A DNA stretch of 64,000 bases, from the NCBI RefSeq assembly GCF_018320785.1, contig NC_054867.1, positions 38,552,355 to 38,616,354 on the forward strand, in the 5' to 3' direction. This stretch comes from Cheilinus undulatus (taxonomy: Eukaryota > Chordata > Actinopteri > Labriformes > Labridae). The translations under genes and the position numbers were made by a program. Positions 63,521 through 64,000 of this stretch are shown piece by piece. The notes under the pieces were generated by a model. It did not search any database, had not been told where the DNA came from, and worked only from the letters and a program-made list of their open reading frames with translations. The stretch's first letter is position 1. Each line of letters opens with the position of its first letter.

Positions 63521-64000
63521 GTAAGTAATCTGTTTGTAGTTTTTTTTGTGTCTTCAAATAAAAAGCCATATTCACATGTTCAAAACTCACCTCAATAATT
63601 TCATAATCCCGCTCCATGAAATAATCTCCAACCTACTGGTTTGTAGCACAAGATGGCCTTCCATTGCTAACAGTCTAATCCTCTTATCTAAAGGGGACCA
63701 CCATCTTCTTACCATTAGTTTAACAGCTTAAATCCTGTGAGGAGCTTTAGAGCAGGTGTGTGAGAATGACCAAAGAAAGTCAAGGCATAGACTGTTGGAG
63801 TTGTAATGTTTAACCAGTTTATACATCAGGTGTCATCAAACAAGTTGGGAGAATCTCTGAAAGTCTTCTTTCCGTCTGATCTCAAACATGCATTCACTAA
63901 AGATATTGACCAGTCACACTCACACTAATGGATTTCGAATAGGTTTTCAGGTGAAATGTATTTCTGTCATGTAGAAGGAAATGTAAGTTAAATGGAGACC
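63521..64000 (+). other. r3hdm2 intron 3' of coding exon 2 (partial)
   Basis: Intronic by the donor at 63521. A 61-codon open frame at 63546 looks like a LINE-derived fragment but has no decisive motif. No further exon is visible before the edge. Confidence 0.5.

Overview
The window is vertebrate nuclear DNA and most likely comes from a teleost fish. Genes are split into exons with GT-AG introns. The intergenic and intronic DNA is packed with fish-type repeats: a Sleeping Beauty-class Tc1 element, many hAT elements and MITEs, a tRNA-derived SINE and LINE 3' ends. No bacterial, CRISPR or operon-like features are present.

Only two protein-coding genes can be supported. An inhibin/activin beta C/E-type gene (inhbc-like) lies on the minus strand at 6.1-7.6 kb. 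It has two coding exons, a TATA box and a complete TGF-beta domain with nine cysteines. The 5' part of r3hdm2 (R3H domain protein 2) lies on the plus strand. Its promoter and two noncoding exons are at 13.5-14.2 kb, a 46-kb intron follows, and further noncoding exons and the first two coding exons are at 60.3-63.5 kb. The rest of r3hdm2 continues beyond the right edge. The two genes point away from each other, as R3HDM2 and INHBC do on human chromosome 12q13, and this supports both identifications.

Layout: 1-6 kb holds a Tc1 remnant, a TA microsatellite, a LINE tail and the 3' flank of inhbc. 6.1-8.1 kb is inhbc. 8.1-13.3 kb is intergenic and ends in a minisatellite. 13.5-14.2 kb is the r3hdm2 promoter region. 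14-60 kb is the giant first intron, which acts as a transposon sink. 60.2-63.5 kb holds the downstream r3hdm2 exons, with a possible second promoter and short upstream ORFs. 62.6-64 kb also has LINE-derived tails.

The most interesting structures are in the intron. One is a 1.6-kb Sleeping Beauty-class element whose transposase is interrupted by one stop codon. Another is a hAT element, with an 8-bp target duplication, inserted into an inverted older copy of its own family. A third is a 0.9-kb element full of AACACT motifs that sits inside a member of a hAT family present in three copies here. I found no convincing novel molecular system. The novelty lies in transposon nesting and in the architecture of the r3hdm2 5' end.
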